A stretch of 64,000 bases of DNA, taken from positions 92,902 through 156,901 of the forward strand of contig NZ_JOJM01000010.1 of assembly GCF_000720325.1 (NCBI RefSeq), written 5' to 3'. This stretch comes from Streptomyces sp. NRRL B-1347. GTDB taxonomy: Bacteria > Actinomycetota > Actinomycetes > Streptomycetales > Streptomycetaceae. The notes beneath the pieces were generated by a model. That model ran no database searches, was not told the DNA's origin, and saw only the letters and a list, made by a program, of their open reading frames with translations. Shown in pieces: positions 50,098 to 58,496 of this stretch (its first letter is position 1; the number at the start of each line of letters is the position of its first letter). The translations under genes and the position numbers were made by a program.

Positions 50098-51494
50098 AGG
50101 ACGGTGCGCTCGACCGCCTGCGCGGACAGCTGATGGGCGAGGTCGTGGGGCCGCAGGACGCCGGATACGACACCGTGCGCCGGGTCTACAACGCCATGAT
50201 CGACAAGCGGCCCGCCGTCATCGCCCGGTGCCTGGGGACGGCGGACGTCGTCACGGCGGTGCGCTTCGCCCGCGAGGAGGGACTGCTGATCGCCGTGCGC
50301 GGCGGCGGGCACAGCGTCGCCGGACACGGGATGTGCGACGACGGACTCGTCATCGACCTGTCCCTCATGCGCGGCGTGCACGTCGACGCCCAGCGCCGCA
50401 CCGTGCGGGTACAGGGCGGAGCGCTGCTGGGGGACGTGGACCGGGAGACGCAGCTGCACGGCCTGGCGATCCCGACGGGCCAGATGTCGGAGACCGGCAT
50501 CGCCGGACTCACCCTGAACGGCGGGGTGGGCATGATGCTCCACAAGTACGGGCTGACCTGCGACAACCTCCTGTCCGCCGACGTGGTCACCGTGGACGGC
50601 GGCCTGGTGACCGCCAGTGCCGACAGCCACGGGGAGCTCTTCTGGGCGTTGCGCGGCGGCGGAGGCAACTTCGGCGTGGTCACCTCCTTCGAGTTCCAGG
50701 CACACCCCGTCGGGCCGATGATGCTGGCCGGATTCCTCGCCCACCCCGTCGACCGGGCCGAGGAAGTCCTCACGTTCCTGCGGGACTTCAGCGCCACCAG
50801 CCCCGCGCACCTGAGCGCCGACGCGCTGTTCATCCACGCCCCCGAGGCGGACTTCGTGCCCGAGGAGTTCCAGGGCATGCCGATGGTGGCCCTCTTCGTG
50901 CGCTACTTCGGCCCCATGGAGGACGCCTGGGATACCGTGCGGCCCCTGCGGGACTTCGGCAGCCCGCTGTACGACAGCCTCGGCCCGATGCCCTTGGTGG
51001 CCGTGCAGTCGATGCTGGACGCCTTCAACCCGGCGGGCAACCTGCACTACTGGACCAGCGAGTTCCTGCCCGGCCTCGGCGCGGAGCAGATCGCGGCCGT
51101 CGCGGCCATCGGCGGCGATCTGCCGTCGTCGCTCACCACCATCAACGTCCACCCCTTCGACACGGCGGCCACGGCCGTCGCCGCGGACGCCACCGCGTTC
51201 GCCCACCGCGAGGACAGCTGGCTGATCCATGTGATCTGCCAGTGGAAGGACCCCGCGGACTCCGACCGCTGCCGGGCCTGGGTGAAGAAGGCGAGCTCCC
51301 GGCTCAAGGCCTTCAGCCACGGCAACACCTACCTCAACACCACCTCCGAGGACGACGAGACGGACCGCGTACGCGCCTTCTGGGACGAGGCCCGCCTCGC
51401 CCGCCTGGCCCGGGTCAAGGCGACGTACGACGCGGACAACCTGCTGCGGTTCAACCACAACATCACCCCGGCACCGCCACGGACCCCGCGATGA
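50094..51494 (+). CDS. BBE-like FAD-linked oxidase
   Basis: This is a 466-residue PCMH/VAO-type flavoprotein of the berberine-bridge-enzyme group. RGGGHSVAGHG holds the histidine (His73) that links covalently to FAD in this family, and FNHNITP at the C-terminus is the usual end motif. The cysteine that forms the second covalent bond in bicovalent members is replaced in the PTGQMSETG segment, so I expect only the His link. The family oxidises alcohols, amines or C-C bonds with O2. It overlaps its neighbours by 4 nt on both sides. Confidence 0.88.
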   Translation: MKDGALDRLRGQLMGEVVGPQDAGYDTVRRVYNAMIDKRPAVIARCLGTADVVTAVRFAREEGLLIAVRGGGHSVAGHGMCDDGLVIDLSLMRGVHVDAQRRTVRVQGGALLGDVDRETQLHGLAIPTGQMSETGIAGLTLNGGVGMMLHKYGLTCDNLLSADVVTVDGGLVTASADSHGELFWALRGGGGNFGVVTSFEFQAHPVGPMMLAGFLAHPVDRAEEVLTFLRDFSATSPAHLSADALFIHAPEADFVPEEFQGMPMVALFVRYFGPMEDAWDTVRPLRDFGSPLYDSLGPMPLVAVQSMLDAFNPAGNLHYWTSEFLPGLGAEQIAAVAAIGGDLPSSLTTINVHPFDTAATAVAADATAFAHREDSWLIHVICQWKDPADSDRCRAWVKKASSRLKAFSHGNTYLNTTSEDDETDRVRAFWDEARLARLARVKATYDADNLLRFNHNITPAPPRTPR

Positions 51495-53029
51495 ACCGGC
51501 CCCGCCGCCCTCCACGGCACGGCCGCCCGGTCCACGTGGTGATCGTCGGGGCGGGCATCAGCGGCCTCGGCCTGGGCATGGCCCTCAAGCGGGCGGGCCA
51601 CCACCACTTCACGATCCTGGAACGGGCCGACGACATCGGCGGGGTGTGGCGCGACAACACCTACCCCGGCGCCGCCTGCGACATCCCCGCCCCCCTGTAC
51701 TCGTACTCGTTCGCACCGCACACCTGGTCCCAGCGCTACGCCGGACAGCAGGAGATCCTGGAGTACCTGCGCGGCTGCGCGGACGACCACGGCCTCCACG
51801 ACCACCTGCGCCTGGGCACCGAGGTCCGCGAGGCCCGCTTCGACGAGCACACGCGACGCTGGCACCTGCGCACCCAGAACGGCGACACCTACGAGGCGGA
51901 CGTCCTGGTGCCGGCCTGCGGCCAGCTGAGCCGCCCCTCCTCACCCCACCTGCCCGGCACCGAGCGCTTCACGGGACGGATCTTCCACTCGGCCCGCTGG
52001 GACCACGGCCTGGACCTGACCGGCCGCAGGGTCGCGGTGATCGGGACCGGCGCCAGCGCCCTGCAGATCGTGCCCCAGGTGGCGAAGCAGGCAGCACACC
52101 TCACGGTGTTCCAGCGCTCCGCCCCCTACGTGGTGCCCCGCTGGCAACGCACCTACCGGCCCACCAGCGGGCCCCTCGCCTGGATCGGAGCCAAGGCGGC
52201 ACGACTGGGCTGGTGGCTGTTCAACGAGCTGACCGTGCCGGGCCTGACCCGGCGGTGGCGCACCCGCGGCTTCACCGCCTTCGGCTGCGCGGCACAACTG
52301 CGCCGACAGGTCCACGACCCCGCGCTCCGCGAGCGCCTCACCCCGCGTGACGAGGTGGGCTGCAAAAGGATCGGGATCTCCAGCGACTACTACCCCGCCT
52401 TCAACGAACCCCACGTCGAGCTGGTCACCGACCCCGTCGCGGAGCTCACCGACAAGGCCATCCGCACCGAGACCGGCAGCGAGCACCCGGTCGACGTCAT
52501 CATCCAGGCCACCGGCTTCTCGGCCACGGAATTCCTCGCGTCGCTGCACGTCACCGGACGCGAAGGCCGCACCCTGGCCGACCACTGGCGCGGCGGCGCC
52601 AGGGCCTACCTGGGGATGACGGTGCCCGGCTTCCCCAACATGTTCGTCCTGTACGGACCGCACACCAACGTCGGCGCAGGCTCGGTCGTCTACATGGTCG
52701 AGAGCCAGATCCGCTACGTCCTCGACGCCCTGCGCGTCATCGGCCGCGGCACGCGTCCGCTGCTGGACGTGCGCGCGGACGCCGAGGACACCTTCACCAA
52801 GGAGATGCGGCACCGCCTGGGAACCACCGTCTGGTCGGCCTGCCGCAACTGGTACCGCGGAAAGAACGGGTTCGTCACCACCAACTGGCCCGGCCAGACG
52901 GCGGAGTACCGCCGCCGCACCCGCCGCGTGAACCTGGCGCACTACGAGCCCCGAGGCCCCGCGGACCACCCGCACACACCGCGGACGCCGACCCACCCGC
53001 ACGCGCCCCGGACACCGACCCGCTCGTGA
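51491..53029 (+). CDS. Baeyer-Villiger-type flavin monooxygenase
   Basis: This is a 512-residue class B flavoprotein monooxygenase. It has a first Rossmann fold VIVGAGISGLGLGMALKRAG, the DNTYPGAACDIPAPLYSYSF segment, the Baeyer-Villiger fingerprint FTGRIFHSARWDH, and a second Rossmann VAVIGTGASALQIVP for NADPH. It can insert oxygen next to a carbonyl or N-/S-oxygenate. The C-terminal 27-bp tandem repeat encodes a HPH.PRTPT tail. Its ATGA overlap couples it to the BBE oxidase, so the two enzymes probably act on the same intermediate. Confidence 0.9.
   Translation: MNRPRRPPRHGRPVHVVIVGAGISGLGLGMALKRAGHHHFTILERADDIGGVWRDNTYPGAACDIPAPLYSYSFAPHTWSQRYAGQQEILEYLRGCADDHGLHDHLRLGTEVREARFDEHTRRWHLRTQNGDTYEADVLVPACGQLSRPSSPHLPGTERFTGRIFHSARWDHGLDLTGRRVAVIGTGASALQIVPQVAKQAAHLTVFQRSAPYVVPRWQRTYRPTSGPLAWIGAKAARLGWWLFNELTVPGLTRRWRTRGFTAFGCAAQLRRQVHDPALRERLTPRDEVGCKRIGISSDYYPAFNEPHVELVTDPVAELTDKAIRTETGSEHPVDVIIQATGFSATEFLASLHVTGREGRTLADHWRGGARAYLGMTVPGFPNMFVLYGPHTNVGAGSVVYMVESQIRYVLDALRVIGRGTRPLLDVRADAEDTFTKEMRHRLGTTVWSACRNWYRGKNGFVTTNWPGQTAEYRRRTRRVNLAHYEPRGPADHPHTPRTPTHPHAPRTPTRS
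52967..53020 (+). repeat. 27-bp tandem repeat at the 3' end of the monooxygenase gene
   Basis: Two adjacent 27-bp units (52967-52993 and 52994-53020) differ at a few positions and encode HPHTPRTPT then HPHAPRTPT as a disordered C-terminal tail. Confidence 0.8.
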
Positions 53030-53057
53030 AACCCCTGATGCCACCGAAGGAGTCCCG

Positions 53058-54023
53058 ATGCCCTTGCACCCGCAGGCCGAGGCGTTCCTGGACCAGCTGG
53101 CCCAGCTGCGCATGCCGCCCTTCGAATCGGTCGACGTGCCCACGGCCCGGGAGCTGATGGGCGGCCTGCGACTGGCCCAAGGGGCGCCCGAACCGGTCAT
53201 GTCGATCACCGGCACCACGGTGCCGGGCCCGGCCGGAATGCTGCCGGTCCGCGTCTACCAGCCCATCCGGCGCCCCGGTCCGCGTCCCCTGCTGGTGTTC
53301 TTCCACGGCGGCGGCTGGATCGCCGGAGACGTGGAACTGGTGGACAGGCCACTGCGGAAGCTGGCCAACGCCAGCGGCGCCGTCGTGGCCAGCGTGGAGT
53401 ACCGACGCGCCCCGGAGACACAGTTCCCCGGCCCCGCCGAGGACGCCTACGCCGCGGTCGCCGCCCTGGCCGAGCGGGCGGAGGAACTCGGCGCCGACCC
53501 CGCGCGCCTGGTGGTCGCGGGGGAGAGCGCGGGAGGGAACCTGGCGGCCGCCACGTGCCTGATGGCCCGGGACCGCGGCGGCCCCTCGATCGCCGCGCAG
53601 CTGCTGATCTGCCCGAGCCTGGCTCCCGCCACGGACTCGCCCTTCGCCTCCTACCGCCAGTACGCGAGCGGATACCTCAACACCCGTGCCGCCATGACCC
53701 ACTTCTGGGACCTCTACCTACCCTCCCCGCAGGACGCGGCGCACCCCTACGCCTGCCCGCTGCTCGCCCCGGAGCACACCGGCCTTCCTCCCGCGCTGAT
53801 CCTGAGCGCGGAGTACGACCCCTTGCGGGACGAGGCGGCGGCCTACGGCCAGCACCTGCGCACCAGCGGCGTGCCCAGCACCGTCCGACGCTACGACGGC
53901 TCGCTGCACGTCTTCTTCCTGCTGTGCGAGTCGTCCGCCGCGACACAGGCACGAACCGACATCACCACCTGGCTGCAAGCTCGCTTCCCCACCACGGACG
54001 CACAGCGGGGCCGCGCCGACTGA
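53058..54023 (+). CDS. alpha/beta hydrolase, hormone-sensitive-lipase (HSL) family
   Basis: This is a 321-residue esterase of family IV. HGGGWIAGD at residues 83-91 forms the oxyanion hole, GESAGGN carries the nucleophile Ser157, and YDPLRDEA and a C-terminal DGSLHVF supply Asp and His. It hydrolyses small to medium acyl esters. After the Baeyer-Villiger enzyme it could open the ester or lactone product, a common pairing in catabolic and biosynthetic pathways (inference). It starts 28 nt after the monooxygenase, with GAAGGAG before the ATG. Confidence 0.9.
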   Translation: MPLHPQAEAFLDQLAQLRMPPFESVDVPTARELMGGLRLAQGAPEPVMSITGTTVPGPAGMLPVRVYQPIRRPGPRPLLVFFHGGGWIAGDVELVDRPLRKLANASGAVVASVEYRRAPETQFPGPAEDAYAAVAALAERAEELGADPARLVVAGESAGGNLAAATCLMARDRGGPSIAAQLLICPSLAPATDSPFASYRQYASGYLNTRAAMTHFWDLYLPSPQDAAHPYACPLLAPEHTGLPPALILSAEYDPLRDEAAAYGQHLRTSGVPSTVRRYDGSLHVFFLLCESSAATQARTDITTWLQARFPTTDAQRGRAD

Positions 54024-54035
54024 GGAGGAGCGCAC

Positions 54036-55454
54036 ATGCCAGCTCACGACCGTCTGTACATCAACGGCGCCTGGGTGCCGTCGCACGACCCCGCCCTGCT
54101 CACCGTCGTCGACCCCACGACCGAGGAACCACTCGCCTCCGTACCCGACGCCACCGCGGCGGACGTCGACGACGCCGTGGGCGCGGCGCGCGCCGCCGCC
54201 GAGCGCTGGGCGGCCACACCCGTGGAGGAACGGGCCGACCGGCTGCGCGCCGTCGCCGCGGAGCTCGGCCGCCGCGCGGAGCCCCTGGCCCGGCTGATCA
54301 CCCGGGACGTGGGAAGCCCGCTGTCCTTCGCCAGGGCCGTGCAGGTCACCCTGCCCGTCAACAGCTTCCTCCAGGCCGCCCGCACGGCTCTGGAGTACCC
54401 CTTCGAGCGTGCGCAGGGCCCGTCGCGGATCCTGCGCGAGCCGTACGGAGTGGTCGCGGCCATCACCCCGTGGAACTACCCCGTCCACCAGGCCGCGGCG
54501 AAGGTCGCCCACGCCCTGGCCGCGGGAAACACCGTCGTCCTCAAGCCCAGCGAGGTCGCGCCCCTGAGCATCTGGGAGCTGACCGACGTCATCGACTCCG
54601 TCGGGCTGCCTCCCGGCGTGTTCAACCTCGTCTGCGGCAGCGGACCGCGCACGGGTGAGGCGCTGGCGGCGCACCCGGGAGTCGACGCGGTCTCCTTCAC
54701 CGGCTCCACGCACACCGGCCGCCGGGTCAGCGCCCTGGCTTCGCGGACCGTCAAGAAGGTGACGCTCGAACTGGGCGGCAAGAGCCCCGCGGTCATGCTG
54801 GCCGACGCCGACCCCGCCCGTGTCGTCCCCGCCGTCATGGCATCGGCGTTCATGAACAACGGCCAGACGTGCTCCGCCCTCACCCGCCTGATCGTGCCGC
54901 GTCCCGTACTCGCCGAGGTGGAGGAACTGGCCCGCCACACGGCTACGGGCTGGGCACCCGGGGACCCCGGTGAGGAGCGGACACGGCTGGGCCCGCTGGC
55001 ATCGGCCACCCAACTCCAGCGCGTACGGCACCACATCACCCGTGCCCTGGCCGACGGAGCCGAACTCGTCACCGGCGGCGACGAACCACCCGCCGCAATG
55101 CCCCGGGGGTTCTTCGTACGGCCCACCGTGCTCTCTCGGGTCTCCCCACAGATGGCCGTGCACCACGACGAGGTGTTCGGCCCGGTCCTGGCCATCGAGG
55201 CGTACGACAGCGAGGACGAGGCCCTGAACATCGCCAACGACACGGTGTACGGCCTGGCCGCGGCCGTGTGGTCCGCCGACGAACACCGCGCCCTCACCCT
55301 GGCGCGCAAACTGCGGGCCGGACAGGTGCAGGTCAACGGAGCGGCCTTCGACCCCAACGCGCCCTTCGGCGGCTACAAGCAGTCAGGAAACGGCCGCGAG
55401 GGCGGGGCCGCGGGCCTGGAGGAGTTCCTGGAGACCAAGGCCGTACAGGCCTGA
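54036..55454 (+). CDS. NAD(P)-dependent aldehyde dehydrogenase
   Basis: This 472-residue ALDH has all catalytic residues: Asn147 (TPWNYP), Glu245 (LELGGKS) and the nucleophile Cys279 (NNGQTCSAL). NDTVYGLAAAVWS is the typical late motif. It oxidises an aldehyde to an acid, for example the alcohol-derived aldehyde left after ester cleavage. GAGGAG lies just before the ATG, and only 12 nt separate it from the esterase gene, so the two are cotranscribed. Confidence 0.92.
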   Translation: MPAHDRLYINGAWVPSHDPALLTVVDPTTEEPLASVPDATAADVDDAVGAARAAAERWAATPVEERADRLRAVAAELGRRAEPLARLITRDVGSPLSFARAVQVTLPVNSFLQAARTALEYPFERAQGPSRILREPYGVVAAITPWNYPVHQAAAKVAHALAAGNTVVLKPSEVAPLSIWELTDVIDSVGLPPGVFNLVCGSGPRTGEALAAHPGVDAVSFTGSTHTGRRVSALASRTVKKVTLELGGKSPAVMLADADPARVVPAVMASAFMNNGQTCSALTRLIVPRPVLAEVEELARHTATGWAPGDPGEERTRLGPLASATQLQRVRHHITRALADGAELVTGGDEPPAAMPRGFFVRPTVLSRVSPQMAVHHDEVFGPVLAIEAYDSEDEALNIANDTVYGLAAAVWSADEHRALTLARKLRAGQVQVNGAAFDPNAPFGGYKQSGNGREGGAAGLEEFLETKAVQA

Positions 55455-55565
55455 TCCACCGTCAGTTCCCGGACGGGGTCCGCGTGCTGACTGGCCCGGA
55501 CCCCATCCCCGTACTACGTCCCCGTGCGAACCGGCCGGGAACACCCCTGCGAGAAAGGCAGAGCC

Positions 55566-55988
55566 ATGTACTACCGCACCCTGTTCAAGTCCAAGGTCCA
55601 TCGCGCGACCGTCACCCAGGCCGACCTGCACTACGTCGGATCACTCACCCTCGACCGGGACCTGATGGACGCGGCCGACCTCCTGCCCGGGGAGAAGGTC
55701 GACATCGTCGACATCAACAACGGCAGCCGCCTGTCCACCTACCTCATCGAAGGACGGCGCGGCTCCGGGGTCGTCGGCATCAACGGCGCGGCCGCACGGC
55801 TGATCAGCCCAGGCGACCTGGTCATCATCATCGCCTACGCGCACGTCCAGGACGCGGACGCGGCCCGCTTCGTGCCCAAGGTCGTCCACGTCGACCACGA
55901 CAACAGGATCTCGGCTCTGGGATCCGACCCGGCCGAGCCGGCCCCCGGCAGCGACACCACCCGCGGCGACCGCATCCTCGTTGACTGA
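55566..55988 (+). CDS. panD: aspartate 1-decarboxylase
   Basis: This is a 140-residue pyruvoyl-dependent decarboxylase. Self-cleavage at Gly24-Ser25 in YVGSLTLD gives the pyruvoyl group. [13 protein letters not shown] and [13 protein letters not shown](L)VIIIAYA are the usual PanD signatures. It converts L-aspartate to beta-alanine. PanD normally serves pantothenate synthesis, but here no panB or panC is adjacent and the gene sits in a biosynthetic operon, so it may supply beta-alanine as a building block. The C-terminal 20 residues are an Asp/Gly-rich extension. The ATG at 55566 follows GAGAAAGG. Confidence 0.95.
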   Translation: MYYRTLFKSKVHRATVTQADLHYVGSLTLDRDLMDAADLLPGEKVDIVDINNGSRLSTYLIEGRRGSGVVGINGAAARLISPGDLVIIIAYAHVQDADAARFVPKVVHVDHDNRISALGSDPAEPAPGSDTTRGDRILVD

Positions 55989-56071
55989 CGCCCCGCACCC
56001 ACCACCCGGCACCGAGTTCCGGGCCGGGCCGGTCCGGACCCACCGGTGAATGACGAAAGGGGCGAGCCCTC

Positions 56072-57916
56072 ATGTGCGGCATCGCAGGATGGGTCGCGTT
56101 CGACGCCGACCTCAGCCACCAGGAAGAGACCATCGGCGCGATGACCCGGTCGCTGCGGACCAGGGGACCGGACGCCTCAGGGACCTGGACCGGCAGGTAC
56201 GCCGCCCTCGGACACAGGCGACTGGCGGTCATCGATGTCGAGGGCGGCACGCAGCCGATGACCGTGGACACGCCGGACGGCCCCGTGGCCATGACCTACA
56301 GCGGAGAGGTCTACGACTTCGTCGCCCTGCGGCAGCACCTGCGCGGCCGCGGTCACCCCTTCCGCACCGCCAGCGACACCGAGGTGGTCCTGCGGGCCTA
56401 CCTGGAATGGGGGGAGCGCCTCGTCGAGCACCTGACGGGCATGTACGCCTTCGCGATCTGGGACGGCCGCACCGACCGCCTCCTCCTGGTCCGCGACCGC
56501 CTGGGCATCAAGCCCCTCTACTACTACCGCACGGCCGACGGGATCCTGTTCGGCTCCGAACCCAAAGCCGTCCTCGCGCACCCCGCGGTCGAGGCCGCGG
56601 TCGACCACGACGGGCTGCGCGAGATCTTCCTCGGCGTGAAGACGCCGGGCGCGGCCGTCTGGCGCGGCATGCGGGAGCTGCGCCCCGCCCACCTCGCCAC
56701 GGTCGACCGCCACGGCGTACGCGAGCGAACGTACTGGAGCCTGACCGCCAGGCCCCACACCGAGGACGCGGACGCGACCGCCGCGCACGTCGAGGAACTC
56801 CTCAGCGGCGCGGTGCGCGAGCAGCTCGTCGCGGACGTGCCCCGCTGCCTGCTGCTGTCGGGAGGGCTCGACTCCAGCGCGATCGCCGGCTTCGCGGCCG
56901 AGGCCCTGAGCGGGCACGGCGAGCGCCTGCGCACCTTCTCCGTCGACTTCCAAGGACACGCCGACCACTTCACACCCGACCACCACAACGTCAGCCCCGA
57001 CGCGCCCTACGTACAGGAAATCGTCAAGCACCTCGACACCGAACACGCCGACATCGTCCTGGACGCCGGAGACCTCGCGAGCCCCGACGTCCGCCGGGCC
57101 GCCGTCCGCGCCCGTGACCTGCCCGTCGGCCGCGGCGACATGGACCACTCCTTGCTCCAGCTCTTCACCGCGATACGCGAGCACTCCACGGTCGCGCTGT
57201 CGGGGGAGGGCGCCGACGAGATGTTCGGCGGCTACTGGTGGTTCCACGACGCCGCCCTGCGAGCGGGCGCGGGCTTCCCCTGGCTGACCGCCGCACTCGG
57301 CCGGACGCGCCAGGAACGCGCCTTCCTGCCACCGGACTTGGCCACGGCCCTCGACCTGTCCGGATACGCGGAGCACCGCTACCGCGAAGCCGTCGGCGAG
57401 ACCCCGGCGCTCGACGGCGAAAGCCCCGCCCAACGCCGTTCCCGAGAACTGCTCCACCTGCACATCACCCGCAGCCTCGGCGGCATGTTGGAGCGCAAGG
57501 ACCGGCTCAGCATGGCCGTCGGCCTGGAGGTGCGGGTGCCGTTCTGCGACCACCGCATCGCCGAGTACGCCTTCAACATCCCCTGGTCCCTGCACGCGGC
57601 ACAGAACCGGGAGAAGAGCGTGCTGCGCGCCGCGGCACGCCCCGTCGTACCCGAGAGCGTGCTGATGCGACGCAAGAGCCCTTACCCGATGACCCGGGAC
57701 CGACGCTATGTGTCCGCGCTCCAGGATCAGGTGCGCGAGACCCTCGGGGAGCCCGGCCACCCGGTCTTCGCCCTGTTCGCCAGAGCGGCGGCGACTCGCG
57801 CCGCACACGCCGGACCCACCGACCACCCCCGGCCCCAGGCGCTCCGCGCCGCACTGGAGAAGTTCCTCGACCTGCGCACCTGGATCGACCTCTACAGCCC
57901 TCAACTACGGCTCTGA
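56072..57916 (+). CDS. asnB: glutamine-dependent asparagine synthetase-like amidotransferase
   Basis: This is a 614-residue class B AsnB homologue. The N-terminal glutaminase begins MCGIAGW with Cys2 as nucleophile, and the synthetase domain has the PP-loop LLLSGGLDSSAIAG and SGEGADEMFGGY. It makes an amide from a carboxylate, ATP and glutamine-derived ammonia. Retention of Cys2 argues against a beta-lactam synthetase. In natural-product operons such enzymes (for example OxyD in oxytetracycline biosynthesis) amidate a carboxylic intermediate, and here it may amidate the acyl or beta-alanine product. It is the last gene of the plus-strand operon, 83 nt behind panD. Confidence 0.9.
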   Translation: MCGIAGWVAFDADLSHQEETIGAMTRSLRTRGPDASGTWTGRYAALGHRRLAVIDVEGGTQPMTVDTPDGPVAMTYSGEVYDFVALRQHLRGRGHPFRTASDTEVVLRAYLEWGERLVEHLTGMYAFAIWDGRTDRLLLVRDRLGIKPLYYYRTADGILFGSEPKAVLAHPAVEAAVDHDGLREIFLGVKTPGAAVWRGMRELRPAHLATVDRHGVRERTYWSLTARPHTEDADATAAHVEELLSGAVREQLVADVPRCLLLSGGLDSSAIAGFAAEALSGHGERLRTFSVDFQGHADHFTPDHHNVSPDAPYVQEIVKHLDTEHADIVLDAGDLASPDVRRAAVRARDLPVGRGDMDHSLLQLFTAIREHSTVALSGEGADEMFGGYWWFHDAALRAGAGFPWLTAALGRTRQERAFLPPDLATALDLSGYAEHRYREAVGETPALDGESPAQRRSRELLHLHITRSLGGMLERKDRLSMAVGLEVRVPFCDHRIAEYAFNIPWSLHAAQNREKSVLRAAARPVVPESVLMRRKSPYPMTRDRRYVSALQDQVRETLGEPGHPVFALFARAAATRAAHAGPTDHPRPQALRAALEKFLDLRTWIDLYSPQLRL

Positions 57917-58035
57917 CAGACCGAGTGGCGACTGTGGCAGCGTCAACCGTCCACGATCGCGGACCTCCAGCTCAGCGATGGAGATCGGCGCGAAGGTCGC
58001 GCGGTTGTTCCCTTTGCCGGTATCGCCCCGAAGCC

Positions 58036-58065
58036 TGTCGAGGCCACCCCGCGCCTCCCTATAGT
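58036..58065 (+). promoter_or_regulatory. possible promoter of the trypsin-STAND module
   Basis: TATAGT at 58060-58065 is a good -10 box; TGTCGA at 58036 (18-bp spacing) is a moderate -35. The transcript would start near 58072, giving a short leader before the ATG at 58098. Confidence 0.4.
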
Positions 58066-58097
58066 GGCGGCCCGGTCGCATCCGGCATGGGGGACGC

Positions 58098-58496
58098 ATG
58101 AACGAGGACGAGCTGAGCCGTGACGTCGTACGGGCCGTGCTGCCCGACGGCACCGAGCTGCTGATCACCGCGAGCCGGGGCCGGGGGCCCGTCGAGCGGG
58201 CGGGGCGGGTGTTCGGCCTCGGCGGAGTGCAGCGAAGCATCCACGGCGTGATGGACCTGGTGCGCGGATCCGTACGACAGGCGCAGCCGGACGAACTGAC
58301 CGTGTCCTTCGGGCTCGACGTGGCGGTCGACGGCTCCGGCCTGATCGGACTGGTGACCGGGGCCGGAGGGAAGGCCACGTTCACGGTGACGGCGCTGTGG
58401 CGGGCGAAGGCGGGCGCGGCGGAGCCCGGAAATGCCGGGGGCGACGGAGCGCCGACGACCGAGGAAGGGTCCGCCGGTGACACCCCGGCCGGATGA
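58098..58496 (+). CDS. Trypco1-like (trypsin-co-occurring) small protein
   Basis: This is a 132-residue protein whose segment ELTVSFGLDVAVDGSGLIGLVTGAGGKATFTVTALWRA matches the beta-strand pattern of the Trypco1 (CU044_2847-like) domain, a small domain found beside trypsin-like protease genes. The preceding part is GTELLITASRGRGPVERAGRV, also beta-rich. The tail is Gly/Pro/Thr/Glu-rich. It overlaps the next gene by 20 nt, so it is translationally coupled to the trypsin-STAND protein. In conflict systems of this type the Trypco domain is thought to be a partner or substrate of the protease (inference). Confidence 0.7.
   Translation: MNEDELSRDVVRAVLPDGTELLITASRGRGPVERAGRVFGLGGVQRSIHGVMDLVRGSVRQAQPDELTVSFGLDVAVDGSGLIGLVTGAGGKATFTVTALWRAKAGAAEPGNAGGDGAPTTEEGSAGDTPAG

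Noticed and set aside
49967..53029. Continuous plus-strand frame joining the BBE oxidase region to the monooxygenase
   Set aside because: It is out of frame with the oxidase over 1.4 kb; the two genes are separate and overlap by 4 nt, so there is no fusion.
56072..57916. Beta-lactam synthetase
   Set aside because: The glutaminase Cys2 and full PP-loop are kept, whereas beta-lactam synthetases lose the Cys; an asparagine-synthetase-like amidotransferase fits better.
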